Shown here: positions 50,303 through 59,781 of the stretch, in pieces | Position numbering within the stretch: the first letter of the stretch is position 1 | How the letters are laid out: every line of letters starts with the position of its first letter | Assembly: GCF_018802605.1 (NCBI RefSeq) | Contig: NZ_CP069161.1 | Span: 62,001 to 126,000 of the forward strand | Source: Paludibacterium paludis | GTDB taxonomy: Bacteria > Pseudomonadota > Gammaproteobacteria > Burkholderiales > Chromobacteriaceae | DNA: 64,000 bases | Direction: 5' to 3' | Notes under the pieces: generated by a model | What the model was told of the DNA's origin: nothing | What the model saw: only the letters and a program-made list of their open reading frames with translations | Database searches by the model: none | Made by a program: the position numbers and the translations under genes

Positions 50303-51073
50303 TTACTCCGGAAAAACATCCTGCCAGGCGGCATAGAGCGCCAGATAATACAGCGGGCACACGATCAACAGCCCGAGCAGCATCGGCAGCACGCCGAGGA
50401 AGATCAGCACGATAAACACCACCCCCATCACCAGGAAGGCCGCCCAGTTGGTCAGCACCGCGCGGAAACTGACCATCAGCGCCTCCAGGGGCAGCAGCCC
50501 CTGCATTGTCACCAGAATCGGGGCGAACAGGAAGGCCGACTCGATCAACAGGGAAAACGCGGCGAAGACAAGGGCGAGGAGAATGATCAGCATGGCCGAT
50601 CCGCCCTGGCCGAGCGAAGCGAAACGCGACGGGTCCATGTCCATCATCGCCGTCATCATCGTCTTGGCCCCGGCGAAACCGAATCCGATGCCCAGCGCAA
50701 TGCCGACGATCACCACCGCCACCGCGATCAGAAAAACGATCTGCACCAGGGTCAGTACGGCAAGGGGGCGCCAATTCTGCCGGATCGCCCCGAACAGGTC
50801 GGCGATTTCGATCGCTTCTCCGCGGCAGGCGCGTCGCGCGCACAGCGCGAAACCGGCGACAAAGCCCAGGTGAAGAAACATTTGCCCGATCCGGCCAAGG
50901 ATCGGCACGACACTGAGCAGCAACGGCAGGATCACCGTCACCAGCCCGAACAGCACCCAGATCAGCGGCTGCGCGCGGAACTGCGCCCAGCCCCGGGAAA
51001 TCCAGCCGAACACGCTGCCCGCCCGCACCTTCGCCGGCCTGAGCGAGTCCGCCGTCGTCGTCAAATCAATCAT
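50303..51073 (-). CDS. BPSS1780-type multi-pass membrane protein (copy 1)
   Basis: Inner-membrane protein of 256 residues with about six transmembrane segments, paralogous to the next gene downstream (84-base gap), with matching N-terminal RAGSVFGWISRGWAQF and C-terminal YAAWQDVFPE. An Asp/Met-rich loop (MMTAMMDMDPSRFASLGQGG, about 145-165) is unique to this copy. A GGAG ribosome site precedes the ATG at 51073 in the same context as the other copy, implying duplication including the leader. Divergent from tkt. Function unknown. Confidence 0.8.
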   Translation of the reverse strand: MIDLTTTADSLRPAKVRAGSVFGWISRGWAQFRAQPLIWVLFGLVTVILPLLLSVVPILGRIGQMFLHLGFVAGFALCARRACRGEAIEIADLFGAIRQNWRPLAVLTLVQIVFLIAVAVVIVGIALGIGFGFAGAKTMMTAMMDMDPSRFASLGQGGSAMLIILLALVFAAFSLLIESAFLFAPILVTMQGLLPLEALMVSFRAVLTNWAAFLVMGVVFIVLIFLGVLPMLLGLLIVCPLYYLALYAAWQDVFPE

Positions 51074-51134
51074 TTTTCTTTTCTCCGCCAAAGTGTTTCA
51101 AAAAATCCGCGCCGCCATGCCAACAGCACAGCGG

Positions 51135-51164
51135 TTGCCGTACCGATGCGATATCGGCGATAAT
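51135..51164 (+). promoter_or_regulatory. Candidate promoter of tkt
   Basis: TTGCCG (51135-51140, 4/6 of -35) and GATAAT (51159-51164, 5/6 of -10) with an 18-base spacer containing the palindrome CCGAT-gcgat-ATCGG. It would start transcription about 70 bases before the transketolase ATG. Confidence 0.45.
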
Positions 51165-51237
51165 TCCATGATTTCTCAATGGTTGGGCAACCGTTGCCCG
51201 CCATTGTTCCGGTTCCCCACTCTCGAGGTTTCTTTGC

Positions 51238-53232
51238 ATGGTTACCCGAACCGAACTTGCCAACGCCATACGCTTCCTGTCGATGGATGCGGTGGAGAAG
51301 GCCAAATCCGGTCACCCCGGCATGCCGATGGGCATGGCTGATATCGCTGAAGTCCTGTGGCGCGACCACCTCGCCCACAGCCCCGCCAACCCCCACTGGC
51401 ACAACCGCGACCGCTTCGTGCTCTCCAACGGCCACGGTTCCATGCTGCTGTACAGCCTGCTGCATCTGACAGGCTACGACGTCACCCTCGAAGACCTCAA
51501 GAATTTCCGCCAGCTTCACTCCCGCACGCCGGGCCACCCCGAATACGGTTACGCGCCGGGCGTGGAAACCACCACCGGTCCGCTCGGCCAGGGCATCACC
51601 AACGCGGTGGGCATGGCCCTCGCGGAAAAACTGCTCGCCGACGAATTCAATCGCGACGGCTTCCCGATCGTGGATCACACCACCTGGGCGTTCCTCGGCG
51701 ACGGCTGTCTGATGGAAGGCATTTCCCACGAAGCGTGCTCGCTGGCAGGCACCTGGGGCCTGGGCAAGCTTATCGCATTTTATGACGACAATGGCATTTC
51801 CATCGACGGCGACGTCGAAGGCTGGTTCACCGACGACACCCCGGCGCGCTTCGAAGCCTACGGCTGGCAGGTGGTGCGCAACGTCAACGGGCACGACGCC
51901 AGCGAGATCGACACGGCGATCCGCACCGCCAGGGCCGAAACGTCCCGCCCGACGCTGATCTGCTGCAAGACCCGCATCGGCTTTGGCGCGCCGAACAAGG
52001 AAGGCGGTCACGACGTGCACGGCGCGCCGCTGGGCGCCGCCGAAATCGCCGCGGCGCGCGGGCACCTGGGCTGGCCGCACGAACCCTTCGTGATCCCCGC
52101 CGACATCGCCCGCGCCTGGAACGCGGTGGACGCCGGACGCGAACGCGAAGCGGCGTGGAACGCGCTGTTTAACGCCTATCGCGCCGCGCATCCGGAACTG
52201 GCCGCCGAATTCGAACGCCGCATGAACGGCGAACTGCCGGCCGGCTTCGCCGCGCATGCCGCGCAAAAAATCGCCGAAGCCAACGGCAAGGCCGAAACCA
52301 TCGCCACCCGCAAGGCTTCGCAGAACGCCATCAACGCCTTCGCCGAAATCCTGCCGGAACTTCTCGGCGGCTCCGCCGACCTCACCCCGTCGAACCTGAC
52401 GAACTGGAAGGGATCGCGCCCGGTCACCCGCGACGCGGGCGGCAACTACATCCACTACGGCGTGCGCGAATTCGGCATGGCGGCGATCCTCAACGGTCTT
52501 GCGCTGCATGGCGGCTTCCGCCCCTTCGGCGCGACCTTCCTGATGTTCAGCGAATACGCCCGCAACGCCCTGCGCATGGCGGCGCTGATGAAGATCAACC
52601 CGCTGTTCGTCTTCACGCACGACTCCATCGGTCTGGGCGAGGACGGCCCGACCCATCAGCCTGTCGAGCAGACCGCCACCTTGCGGATGATTCCGGGCAT
52701 GACGGTATGGCGTCCGTGCGACACCGTCGAATCCATGGTTGCCTGGAGCGAAGCCTTGGCCGCGAAGGATCACCCGAGCTGCCTGATCTTCAGCCGCCAG
52801 AACCTGCCGTTCGTCGAGCGCGACGACGCCGCGCTCGAGGCCGTCAAACGCGGCGGCTACGTGCTCAAGGATGCCGACGCGCCGCGCGCCGTGCTCATCG
52901 CCACCGGCTCCGAAGTGGAGCTCGCGCTCAAGGCCCAGGAAGCGCTCGCGGCCGAAGGCGTTCCGGTGCGCGTGGTATCGATGCCCTCGACCAACGCGTT
53001 CGACCGCCAGGATCGCGAGTGGAAGAGCAGCGTACTGCCCGCCGGCGTGCCGCGCCTGGCGATCGAGGCCGGCGTCACGGACTTCTGGCGCAAGTACGTC
53101 GGCCTGGAAGGCGACGTGATCGGCATCGACCGCTTCGGCGAATCCGCCCCCGCGGGCCAGCTCTTCAAGGAGTTCGGCTTCACGGTCGACAACGTCGTGG
53201 CCCGCACCCGGGCCCTGATCGGACAGCACTGA
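51238..53232 (+). CDS. tkt: Transketolase
   Basis: Thiamine-diphosphate enzyme transferring two-carbon units in the pentose phosphate pathway, 664 residues. [17 protein letters not shown] at the N-terminus, the ThDP motif [18 protein letters not shown], the catalytic Glu region and [20 protein letters not shown] are all standard. First gene of a carbon-metabolism cluster tkt-gap-pgk-fba. A hairpin sits between its stop and gap, so expression of the downstream genes may be partly uncoupled. Confidence 0.96.
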   Translation: MVTRTELANAIRFLSMDAVEKAKSGHPGMPMGMADIAEVLWRDHLAHSPANPHWHNRDRFVLSNGHGSMLLYSLLHLTGYDVTLEDLKNFRQLHSRTPGHPEYGYAPGVETTTGPLGQGITNAVGMALAEKLLADEFNRDGFPIVDHTTWAFLGDGCLMEGISHEACSLAGTWGLGKLIAFYDDNGISIDGDVEGWFTDDTPARFEAYGWQVVRNVNGHDASEIDTAIRTARAETSRPTLICCKTRIGFGAPNKEGGHDVHGAPLGAAEIAAARGHLGWPHEPFVIPADIARAWNAVDAGREREAAWNALFNAYRAAHPELAAEFERRMNGELPAGFAAHAAQKIAEANGKAETIATRKASQNAINAFAEILPELLGGSADLTPSNLTNWKGSRPVTRDAGGNYIHYGVREFGMAAILNGLALHGGFRPFGATFLMFSEYARNALRMAALMKINPLFVFTHDSIGLGEDGPTHQPVEQTATLRMIPGMTVWRPCDTVESMVAWSEALAAKDHPSCLIFSRQNLPFVERDDAALEAVKRGGYVLKDADAPRAVLIATGSEVELALKAQEALAAEGVPVRVVSMPSTNAFDRQDREWKSSVLPAGVPRLAIEAGVTDFWRKYVGLEGDVIGIDRFGESAPAGQLFKEFGFTVDNVVARTRALIGQH

Positions 53233-53242
53233 TGCATCATCA

Positions 53243-53280
53243 GGGCCGTCAGCGCGTCGCCGCCGACGGCCCTTGTTTCT
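53243..53280 (+). terminator. Hairpin with T-rich tail between tkt and gap
   Basis: GGGCCGTC (53243-53250) pairs with GACGGCCC (53265-53272), followed by TTGTTTCT. Likely a partial terminator or attenuating hairpin inside the tkt-gap unit. Confidence 0.5.
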
Positions 53281-53301
53281 ATTCAACGGGAGAGAAATAG
53301 A

Positions 53302-54318
53302 ATGACCATCCGTATCGCCATCAATGGTTACGGTCGTATCGGCCGCCAGGTACTGCGCGCCATCTTCGAAAACAACCTGACGGACGAATTCGAAGTCGTT
53401 GCGGTCAACGCAACCGGCGAGCTGGCCCTGAACGCCCACCTGACCCGCTTCGATACCGTGCATGGCCGATTCCCCGCCGAAATCTCGCATGACGACACGC
53501 ACCTGACCATCGACGGCCACCGCATCCGTTTCTTCTCGACCCGCAACCCGGCCGAACTGCCGTGGAAAGCGCTGGATATCGACCTGGTGATGGAGTGCAC
53601 CGGCGCGTTCACCAGCAAGGAGAAGTGCCAAGTGCATCTCGACGCCGGCGCGAAGAAGGTGCTGATTTCCGCGCCGGGCGGAAACGATGTCGATGCCACC
53701 ATCGTCTACGGCGTCAACCACTCGGTGCTGACGCCGGCGATGACCGTGGTCTCGAACGCCTCGTGCACCACCAACTGTCTGGCGCCGGTCGCCCAGCCGC
53801 TGAACGACAAGCTCGGCATCGTCAAGGGCCTGATGACCACCATCCACGCCTTCACCAACGACCAGGTGCTGACCGACGTGCGCCACAAGGACCTGCGTCG
53901 CGCCCGTTCCGCCACCGAAAACATGATTCCGACCAAGACCGGCGCCGCCAAGGCCGTGGGCCTCGTGCTGCCGGAACTGGCCGGCAAGCTCGACGGATTC
54001 TCGGTACGCGTGCCGACCATCAACGTATCGCTGGTCGACCTGACCTTCGAAGCGGCGCGCCCGACCACCGTCGAAGAAGTCAACGCCATCGTCAAGGAGG
54101 CGTCCGACACCTACCTGAAGGGCGTTCTGGGTTACAACACCCTGCCGCTGGTGTCGATGGACTTCAACCACACCTCGGAAGCCTCCACCTTCGACTCGAC
54201 CCTGACCAAGGTGTCCAACGGCACGCTGGTGAAGGTGCTGGCCTGGTACGACAATGAGTGGGGTTTCAGCTGCCAGATGCTGAACACCGCCCGCGCCATG
54301 TGCGCCGCCCGCGGATAA
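53302..54318 (+). CDS. gap: Glyceraldehyde-3-phosphate dehydrogenase (phosphorylating)
   Basis: Glycolytic/gluconeogenic enzyme of 338 residues. [14 protein letters not shown] nucleotide fold, catalytic C155 in [12 protein letters not shown], and [14 protein letters not shown]. The [19 protein letters not shown] loop matches the neisserial form as I recall it. The residue after the second strand, normally Asp in NAD-specific enzymes (N-D), is Ala (N36-A37-T38-G39), which suggests relaxed or NADP preference (inference). GGGAGAG precedes the ATG. It lies between tkt and pgk. Confidence 0.95.
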   Translation: MTIRIAINGYGRIGRQVLRAIFENNLTDEFEVVAVNATGELALNAHLTRFDTVHGRFPAEISHDDTHLTIDGHRIRFFSTRNPAELPWKALDIDLVMECTGAFTSKEKCQVHLDAGAKKVLISAPGGNDVDATIVYGVNHSVLTPAMTVVSNASCTTNCLAPVAQPLNDKLGIVKGLMTTIHAFTNDQVLTDVRHKDLRRARSATENMIPTKTGAAKAVGLVLPELAGKLDGFSVRVPTINVSLVDLTFEAARPTTVEEVNAIVKEASDTYLKGVLGYNTLPLVSMDFNHTSEASTFDSTLTKVSNGTLVKVLAWYDNEWGFSCQMLNTARAMCAARG

Positions 54319-54330
54319 CGCGGGATAAGG

Positions 54331-54355
54331 GGTTCCGCCCCGCCGGGGCGGAACC
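54331..54355 (+). repeat. 11-bp perfect hairpin between gap and pgk
   Basis: GGTTCCGCCCC (54331-54341) and GGGGCGGAACC (54345-54355) with a 3-base loop and no T-run. More likely an mRNA-stability or processing element than a terminator. Confidence 0.5.
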
Positions 54356-54408
54356 GAACCGGAACGATTGACTACCGTGTCCCGCGGCGGGACGCATCGA
54401 GGCAGACC

Positions 54409-55587
54409 ATGGAATTCAAGAAACTGGCCGAACAGGCTCTCGAAGGCAAGCGCGTGCTGATCCGCGTCGACATGAACGTGCCGGTGAAAAACGGCGCGAT
54501 CGGCGACGATACCCGCATCCGGGCGTCGCTGCCGTCCATCCGCCATGCGCTGGACAAGGGCGCATCCGTCATCCTGATGACCCACCTGGGCCGTCCGACC
54601 GAAGGCGAACCCCGCCCCGAGGACAGCCTCGCGCCGGTCGCCGCCCGCCTCGCGGAACTGCTGGGCCGCGACGTTCCGGTGGTGGCCGACTGGAAAGGCG
54701 GCATCGCGCTGTCCGCCGGCGACGTCGTCATGCTGGAAAACGTCCGCCTGAACAAGGGCGAGAAAAAGAACAACGACGAACTGGGCCGCGCCTACGCCGC
54801 CCTGTGCGACGTGTTCGTCAACGACGCGTTCGGCACCGCGCACCGCGCCGAAGCCTCGACCCACGCGGTGGCGGTTCACGCGCCGATCGCCTGCGCCGGC
54901 CTCTTGCTGTCCGCCGAACTGGAGGCGCTGGGCAAGGCGCTCCTCGCGCCGGCGCGTCCGCTGGTGGCCATCGTCGCCGGCTCCAAGGTGTCGACCAAGC
55001 TGACCATCCTCGAATCGCTGGCCGACAAGGTCGACCGCTTGATCGTCGGCGGCGGCATCGCCAACACCTTCCTGCTCGCCGAAGGCAAGCCGATCGGCAA
55101 GTCGCTCGCCGAGCCGGACCTGCTGGACGACGCCCGACGGGTGATCGCCAAACTGCGCGCGCGCGGCGGCGACGTGCCGCTGCCGGTCGACGTGGTGACC
55201 GCGCCGGAATTCGCCGAAACCGCGCCGGCCACCCTCAAGGCGGCGGGCGAGGTCGGCGACAACGACATGATCCTCGACATCGGACCGGAATCGGCCGCGG
55301 CGCTCGCCGCCATCATCGCCGAAGCGGGCACCGTGGTCTGGAACGGCCCGGTCGGGGTTTTCGAATTCGATGCCTTCGGCAAGGGCACGGAAACGCTCGC
55401 CCGCGCCATCGCCAATTCCAAGGCCTTCTCGATCGCCGGCGGCGGCGACACCCTCGCGGCGATCGCCAAGTACGGCATCACGGACCAGATCGGCTACATT
55501 TCCACCGGCGGCGGCGCCTTCCTCGAGTTCCTCGAAGGCAAGACCCTGCCGGCCGTGGCGATCCTCGCCGAACGCGCCCGCGCCTGA
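54409..55587 (+). CDS. pgk: Phosphoglycerate kinase
   Basis: Cytosolic kinase interconverting 1,3-bisphosphoglycerate and 3-phosphoglycerate with ADP/ATP, 392 residues. N-domain [15 protein letters not shown] and [10 protein letters not shown] substrate-binding segments, the hinge, and the C-domain nucleotide site ([40 protein letters not shown]) are all present. Third gene of the glycolytic cluster. In many betaproteobacteria pyruvate kinase follows; here a LysE/RhtB carrier does. Confidence 0.97.
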   Translation: MEFKKLAEQALEGKRVLIRVDMNVPVKNGAIGDDTRIRASLPSIRHALDKGASVILMTHLGRPTEGEPRPEDSLAPVAARLAELLGRDVPVVADWKGGIALSAGDVVMLENVRLNKGEKKNNDELGRAYAALCDVFVNDAFGTAHRAEASTHAVAVHAPIACAGLLLSAELEALGKALLAPARPLVAIVAGSKVSTKLTILESLADKVDRLIVGGGIANTFLLAEGKPIGKSLAEPDLLDDARRVIAKLRARGGDVPLPVDVVTAPEFAETAPATLKAAGEVGDNDMILDIGPESAAALAAIIAEAGTVVWNGPVGVFEFDAFGKGTETLARAIANSKAFSIAGGGDTLAAIAKYGITDQIGYISTGGGAFLEFLEGKTLPAVAILAERARA

Positions 55588-55616
55588 GCGACGACACCGA
55601 CACGGAGACTCCGACC

Positions 55617-56249
55617 ATGACCCTCGCCACCTGGCTGCTGTTCGTCACCACGGTGTTTTTCGTGTCGGCCACGCCCGGGCCCAACATGCTGCTGGCCATG
55701 ACGCACGGCATCCACCACGGCATGCGCGGCACCTTCGTCACCTGCCTTGGGCTGATGTCGGCGCTGGCGCTGATCATGGCCGTTTCGGCGGCCGGGCTCG
55801 GAGCGCTCCTGGCGACCTCGGTCACGCTCTTCGCGCTCGTGAAATACCTGGGCGCCGCCTACCTGATCTACCTGGGCGTGCGCACCTGGCGCGCGCGGGC
55901 CGAACCGCTGAACGCCGACGGCGCGCGGCGGGCCGCTCCGGTTCCGGCCGGACGGCGTTTTCGCACGGGATTCCTGGTGGCGATGAGCAACCCGAAAGCG
56001 TTCATTTTCTTTACCGCCCTGTTTCCGCAGTTCATGAATGCGCATGCGCCGCAAGGCCCGCAGCTGGCCATCCTCGCCGCGACGTTTTTCGCGATCGAGG
56101 CCTCGTGGCAATTCGCCTATGCCGCGGGCGGCGCCCGGCTTGCCGGCTGGCTCGGATCGGCGCGCCGCGTGCGGCTCGTCAACCGCCTGTCGGGCGGCGC
56201 ATTCATCGGAGCGGGCATCCTGCTCACTGGCGTGTCGCGCCAGGCGTAG
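55617..56249 (+). CDS. LysE/RhtB-family amino acid exporter
   Basis: Inner-membrane exporter of 210 residues with six hydrophobic segments. The signature TPGPNMLLAMTHGIHHGMRG and the later FLVAMSNPKAFIFFTALFPQF are diagnostic of the LysE/RhtB translocators that export amino acids or homoserine lactones. It starts 30 bases after pgk and ends 56 bases before fba in the same direction, so it is embedded in the glycolytic operon, an unusual place. The ATG at 55617 fits the family N-terminus. Substrate unknown. Confidence 0.9.
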   Translation: MTLATWLLFVTTVFFVSATPGPNMLLAMTHGIHHGMRGTFVTCLGLMSALALIMAVSAAGLGALLATSVTLFALVKYLGAAYLIYLGVRTWRARAEPLNADGARRAAPVPAGRRFRTGFLVAMSNPKAFIFFTALFPQFMNAHAPQGPQLAILAATFFAIEASWQFAYAAGGARLAGWLGSARRVRLVNRLSGGAFIGAGILLTGVSRQA

Positions 56250-56305
56250 GTCGCTTCACGCAACTTTTATTACATCAACTTTAGCGCCCTGATGAGGAGA
56301 AATTC

Positions 56306-57370
56306 ATGGCTCTCGTTTCGATGCGCCAGCTGCTGGATCACGCAGCCGAGTTCGGATACGGCCTGCCGGCCTTCAACGTCAACAACCTCGAACAGATGCG
56401 GGCCATCATGGAAGCGGCCGACAAGGTCGACGCTCCGGTGATCGTGCAGGCTTCCGCCGGCGCGCGCAAATACGCCGGCGCGCCGTTCCTGCGCCACCTG
56501 ATCCTCGCCGCCGTGGAAGAGTTTCCGCACATCCCGGTGGTGATGCACCAGGATCACGGCACGAGCCCCGATGTCTGCCAGCGTTCGATCCAGCTCGGCT
56601 TCTCGTCGGTGATGATGGACGGCTCGCTCAAGTCCGACGGCAAGACCCCGGCCGACTACGATTACAACGTCGACGTGACCCGCACCGTGGTGAACTTCGC
56701 GCACGCCTGCGGCGTGTCGGTCGAAGGCGAGATCGGCTGCCTGGGTTCGCTGGAAACCGGCATGGCCGGTGAAGAGGACGGCGTGGGCGCCGAAGGCACC
56801 CTCGATCACAGCCAGTTGCTGACGGATCCGGAAGAAGCCGCGCGCTTCGTCAAGGATACCGGCGTCGACGCGCTGGCCATCGCCATCGGCACCAGCCACG
56901 GCGCCTACAAGTTCACCCGTCCGCCGACGGGCGACATCCTGGCGATCAACCGAATCAAGGAAATCCACGCCCGCCTGCCCAACACCCACCTGGTGATGCA
57001 CGGCTCCTCCTCGGTGCCCCAGGACTGGCTCGCCATCATCAACGAATTCGGCGGCGAGATCCCGGAAACCTACGGCGTGCCGGTCGAGGAAATCGTCGAA
57101 GGCATCAAGCACGGCGTGCGCAAGGTGAACATCGACACCGACCTGCGTCTGGCGAGCACCGGCGCGGTCCGTCGTTATCTGGCGACGCACAAGGCCGAAT
57201 TCGATCCGCGCAAATACCTGGCGGAAACCGTCAAGGCGATGCGCGACATCTGCATCGCGCGCTACGAAGCGTTCGGCTCGGCAGGGCAGGCGTCGAAGAT
57301 CAAACCGGTGAACCTCGACACGATGGCCAACCGCTATGCCAAGGGTGAACTCGCGCAGATCGTGCGCTAA
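56306..57370 (+). CDS. fba: Class II fructose-bisphosphate aldolase
   Basis: Zinc-dependent aldolase cleaving fructose 1,6-bisphosphate, 354 residues, of the CbbA/Calvin-cycle-type subgroup. [12 protein letters not shown] carries a zinc His and the catalytic Asp region; [28 protein letters not shown], and the late [16 protein letters not shown] phosphate-binding segment are typical. A ribosome site (GAGGAG) lies before the ATG. Last gene of the cluster, followed by a large hairpin terminator. Confidence 0.96.
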   Translation: MALVSMRQLLDHAAEFGYGLPAFNVNNLEQMRAIMEAADKVDAPVIVQASAGARKYAGAPFLRHLILAAVEEFPHIPVVMHQDHGTSPDVCQRSIQLGFSSVMMDGSLKSDGKTPADYDYNVDVTRTVVNFAHACGVSVEGEIGCLGSLETGMAGEEDGVGAEGTLDHSQLLTDPEEAARFVKDTGVDALAIAIGTSHGAYKFTRPPTGDILAINRIKEIHARLPNTHLVMHGSSSVPQDWLAIINEFGGEIPETYGVPVEEIVEGIKHGVRKVNIDTDLRLASTGAVRRYLATHKAEFDPRKYLAETVKAMRDICIARYEAFGSAGQASKIKPVNLDTMANRYAKGELAQIVR

Positions 57371-57382
57371 GCCAGCCCGGAA

Positions 57383-57424
57383 AAACCCATGCCCCGAAGG
57401 GTTCGACCCTCGGGGCATGGGTTT
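57383..57424. terminator. Large bidirectional terminator hairpin after fba
   Basis: AAACCCATGCCCCGA plus GGG on the left (57383-57401) pairs with CCC plus TCGGGGCATGGGTTT on the right (57407-57424), an 18-bp stem with one bulged A. The minus-strand side has five T residues and the plus side three, so it serves both fba and the convergent HPP-CBS gene. Confidence 0.75.
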
Positions 57425-57447
57425 ATGCGGAAAAAGGAAAACGGCGG

Positions 57448-58560
57448 TCAGGCCGTGCGGCTCGCGGACAGCGCGGCCACCATGTCGGACTGGGCGATGA
57501 TGCCCACAAGGCGGCCTTCCTTATCGACCACCGGCAGGGTGTGCCGCCCTCCATCGGAAAACAGCGGCACAAGATCGGTGAGCGTCTGGTCGGCGCGGGC
57601 GCAGATCGCCGGCGCCGTCATCAGCGTTGCCACCGTTTCCTTGCGCAAGCGGAACAGGCGCCGCGCCATGCCGGCGACACTCATATCCATCCCGGCCAGA
57701 AAATCCGCCACGGACACCATGCCCAGCACGCGACGCCGCGCATCCACCACCGGCAATCCGCTGACACGGTGGCGCTTGAGCGTTTCCCAGGCCAGCTGGC
57801 GGCTGCAGGCGGGGGAAAGGGTCACCACCTCGCGCGCCATGATGTCGGCGGCCGTGAGCCCGCCGGCCAGCCGGTTCGCCGCATGGCGGGTGGCCGCGCG
57901 TACAATGGCCTCCAGATCGGCTGCGCTGATGTCCAGCAGATGATCGAGTTCCCGGATGCCCGAAGCGATATCTTCGTCGGTGATGCCGCTACGCGCCTGC
58001 GGAGGGGGATTGTTCACCCCGTGCGGACGGAGCGGCCGCGAGGGCAGGGGATACTGCCTCCCCGGCAGGAGACGGTGCAGCGCCATGCCGATGAGCACCA
58101 TCAGCAGAGCGTTCACCCCGACCGGCAGCAGCACGAAATGAAAACCGAGCGCGTGCACCTGAGGGCCGCCGATCACCGCCGTCAGCGCGATGGCGCCGCC
58201 GGGTGGATGCAGACAACGCAATAAGGTCATGACCAGCAGCGCGCCCCCCACCGCCACGCCCGCGGCCAGATACACATCCGGTATCCAGCGCGCGCACGCC
58301 ACTCCGATGGCCGACGACACCAGATGCCCGGCAAGGCAGGGCCAGGGCTGCGCCAAGGGGCTGCCCGGCAGACCGAACATCAGAACGGCCGCCGCGCCCA
58401 TCGACGCGACGATCAGCGGGGAATGGCCGGCCGCCAGCGAGGTGATCCAGGCGGTCAGGGAAACGCTGGACACCGCGCCCAGGGTCAACAGCACGCGGTG
58501 CGACCAGGGCGCGCGCCAGACAGGGGTCAGCCACCCCTGCAGGGGAAGCGGCATGCTCAT
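57448..58560 (-). CDS. HPP-family membrane protein with tandem CBS domains
   Basis: Protein of 370 residues combining an N-terminal HPP membrane domain with four to five transmembrane segments (about 20-165; MTLLRCLHPPGGAIALTAV contains the His-Pro-Pro that names the family) and a C-terminal pair of CBS domains (about 232-285 and 312-365). CBS pairs usually bind adenine nucleotides and regulate the attached domain. HPP proteins have been linked to nitrite transport in some organisms; here the substrate is not evident. Convergent with fba, and 9 bases after the aroG stop is its start, so possibly co-transcribed with aroG. Confidence 0.88.
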   Translation of the reverse strand: MSMPLPLQGWLTPVWRAPWSHRVLLTLGAVSSVSLTAWITSLAAGHSPLIVASMGAAAVLMFGLPGSPLAQPWPCLAGHLVSSAIGVACARWIPDVYLAAGVAVGGALLVMTLLRCLHPPGGAIALTAVIGGPQVHALGFHFVLLPVGVNALLMVLIGMALHRLLPGRQYPLPSRPLRPHGVNNPPPQARSGITDEDIASGIRELDHLLDISAADLEAIVRAATRHAANRLAGGLTAADIMAREVVTLSPACSRQLAWETLKRHRVSGLPVVDARRRVLGMVSVADFLAGMDMSVAGMARRLFRLRKETVATLMTAPAICARADQTLTDLVPLFSDGGRHTLPVVDKEGRLVGIIAQSDMVAALSASRTA

Positions 58561-58569
58561 CGGCGCGGC

Positions 58570-59634
58570 TTACTTGACGGCGGCGTTGCGGCGGCCCTTG
58601 ACGGCGTCGGCGAGAATGCGCAGCACCGATTCCGTATCTTCCCAGCCGATACAGCCGTCGGTGATGCTCTGCCCGTAAACAAGCTCGCAGCCCGGCTTGA
58701 GATCCTGCCGGCCTTCGACCAGATGGCTTTCCACCATCACCCCGAAAATGTGCCGGTCGCCGGCCGCCATCTGGGCGGCGACGTCTTCGGCCACTTCCAC
58801 CTGGCGCCGGTAATCCTTGCGGCTGTTGGCATGGCTGAAATCGACCATCAGTTTTTGCGGCAGGCCGACCGCCGCCAGTTCCGCCGCCGCGGCGCGCACG
58901 TGCGTGGATGCGTAGTTGGGTTCCTTGCCGCCGCGCAGGATGACATGGCAGTCCGGATTACCCCCGGTGGAGACAATCGCCGAGTGTCCGGTCTTGGTCA
59001 CCGACAGGAAATGATGCGGGACGCTCGCGGCGCGGATCGCGTCGACCGCGATCTTCAGGTTGCCGTCGGTACCGTTCTTGAAGCCAACCGGGGAGGACAG
59101 GCCGGAGGCCAGCTCGCGATGAACCTGCGACTCGGTGGTGCGCGCGCCGATGGCGCCCCAGGAAATCAGATCCGCGAAATACTGCGGCGTGATCATGTCG
59201 AGGAATTCGGTGGCGGCCGGCATGCCAAGATCGTTGAGCGCCAGCAAAAGCTTGCGGGCGATGCGCAAGCCGCCGTTGATGTCGAAGGACTCGTCCAGAT
59301 GCGGGTCGTTGATCAGCCCTTTCCAGCCGACCGTGGTGCGCGGCTTTTCGAAATAGACGCGCATGACGATTTCCAGCTCGTCCGCATAGTGCTTGCGCAA
59401 AGGGAGCAGACGCCTGGCGTATTCTTCCGCGGCACCGATGTCATGGATGGAACAGGGACCGATCACCACCAGAAGCCGGTCGTCCTCGTCGCGCAACATC
59501 GAGGAGACCGCCCGGCGGGTATTGAAAATCAACTCGGACGACGATTCGCTGATGGGCAGCTCGTACAAATGAGCGATGGGGGGGAGGAGTTCCTTGATTT
59601 CGCGAATTCTGACGTCGTCGGTCTGCCGGTGCAT
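58570..59634 (-). CDS. aroG: 3-deoxy-7-phosphoheptulonate (DAHP) synthase, class I
   Basis: First enzyme of the shikimate pathway, condensing phosphoenolpyruvate and erythrose 4-phosphate; 354 residues. VVIGPCSIHD with the metal-binding Cys, MRVYFEKPRTTVGWKG, GARTTESQVHRELASG, SVTKTGHSAIVSTGGN and VDFSHANSRKDYRRQ are the family landmarks of the AroF/G/H type. Start at 59634 (MHRQTDDVRIREIKELL) has AGGGA just upstream; the frame to 59763 is rejected. A perfect hairpin in the leader abuts the ribosome site. The feedback amino acid (Phe, Tyr or Trp) is not certain; the symbol follows the closest overall resemblance. Confidence 0.94.
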   Translation of the reverse strand: MHRQTDDVRIREIKELLPPIAHLYELPISESSSELIFNTRRAVSSMLRDEDDRLLVVIGPCSIHDIGAAEEYARRLLPLRKHYADELEIVMRVYFEKPRTTVGWKGLINDPHLDESFDINGGLRIARKLLLALNDLGMPAATEFLDMITPQYFADLISWGAIGARTTESQVHRELASGLSSPVGFKNGTDGNLKIAVDAIRAASVPHHFLSVTKTGHSAIVSTGGNPDCHVILRGGKEPNYASTHVRAAAAELAAVGLPQKLMVDFSHANSRKDYRRQVEVAEDVAAQMAAGDRHIFGVMVESHLVEGRQDLKPGCELVYGQSITDGCIGWEDTESVLRILADAVKGRRNAAVK

Positions 59635-59642
59635 GATGTTCC

Positions 59643-59677
59643 CTTGCCATGAAATTTTTCTGATGCTGCATGGCAAG
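59643..59677 (-). promoter_or_regulatory. Leader hairpin adjoining the aroG ribosome site
   Basis: CTTGCCATG (59643-59651) and CATGGCAAG (59669-59677) form a perfect 9-bp stem. In the aroG mRNA its 3' arm ends in CAAG, immediately followed by GGAACATC and the start codon, so folding would partly hide the AAGGGA ribosome site. Confidence 0.5.
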
Positions 59678-59734
59678 ATAACCCCTTTCGGCAACAGTGC
59701 ACAAGACCGGCGACGCCGCGCGTGGCGCATATGC

Positions 59735-59760
59735 AAAACGCCACCCGCAGGTGGCGTTTT
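59735..59760 (-). terminator. Intrinsic terminator after dksA
   Basis: AAAACGCCACC (59735-59745) and GGTGGCGTTTT (59750-59760) give an 11-bp stem with a 4-base loop and T-run on the minus strand, 21 bases beyond the dksA stop. Confidence 0.8.
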
Positions 59761-59781
59761 CAAGGGTTTGCGCGATGACGC

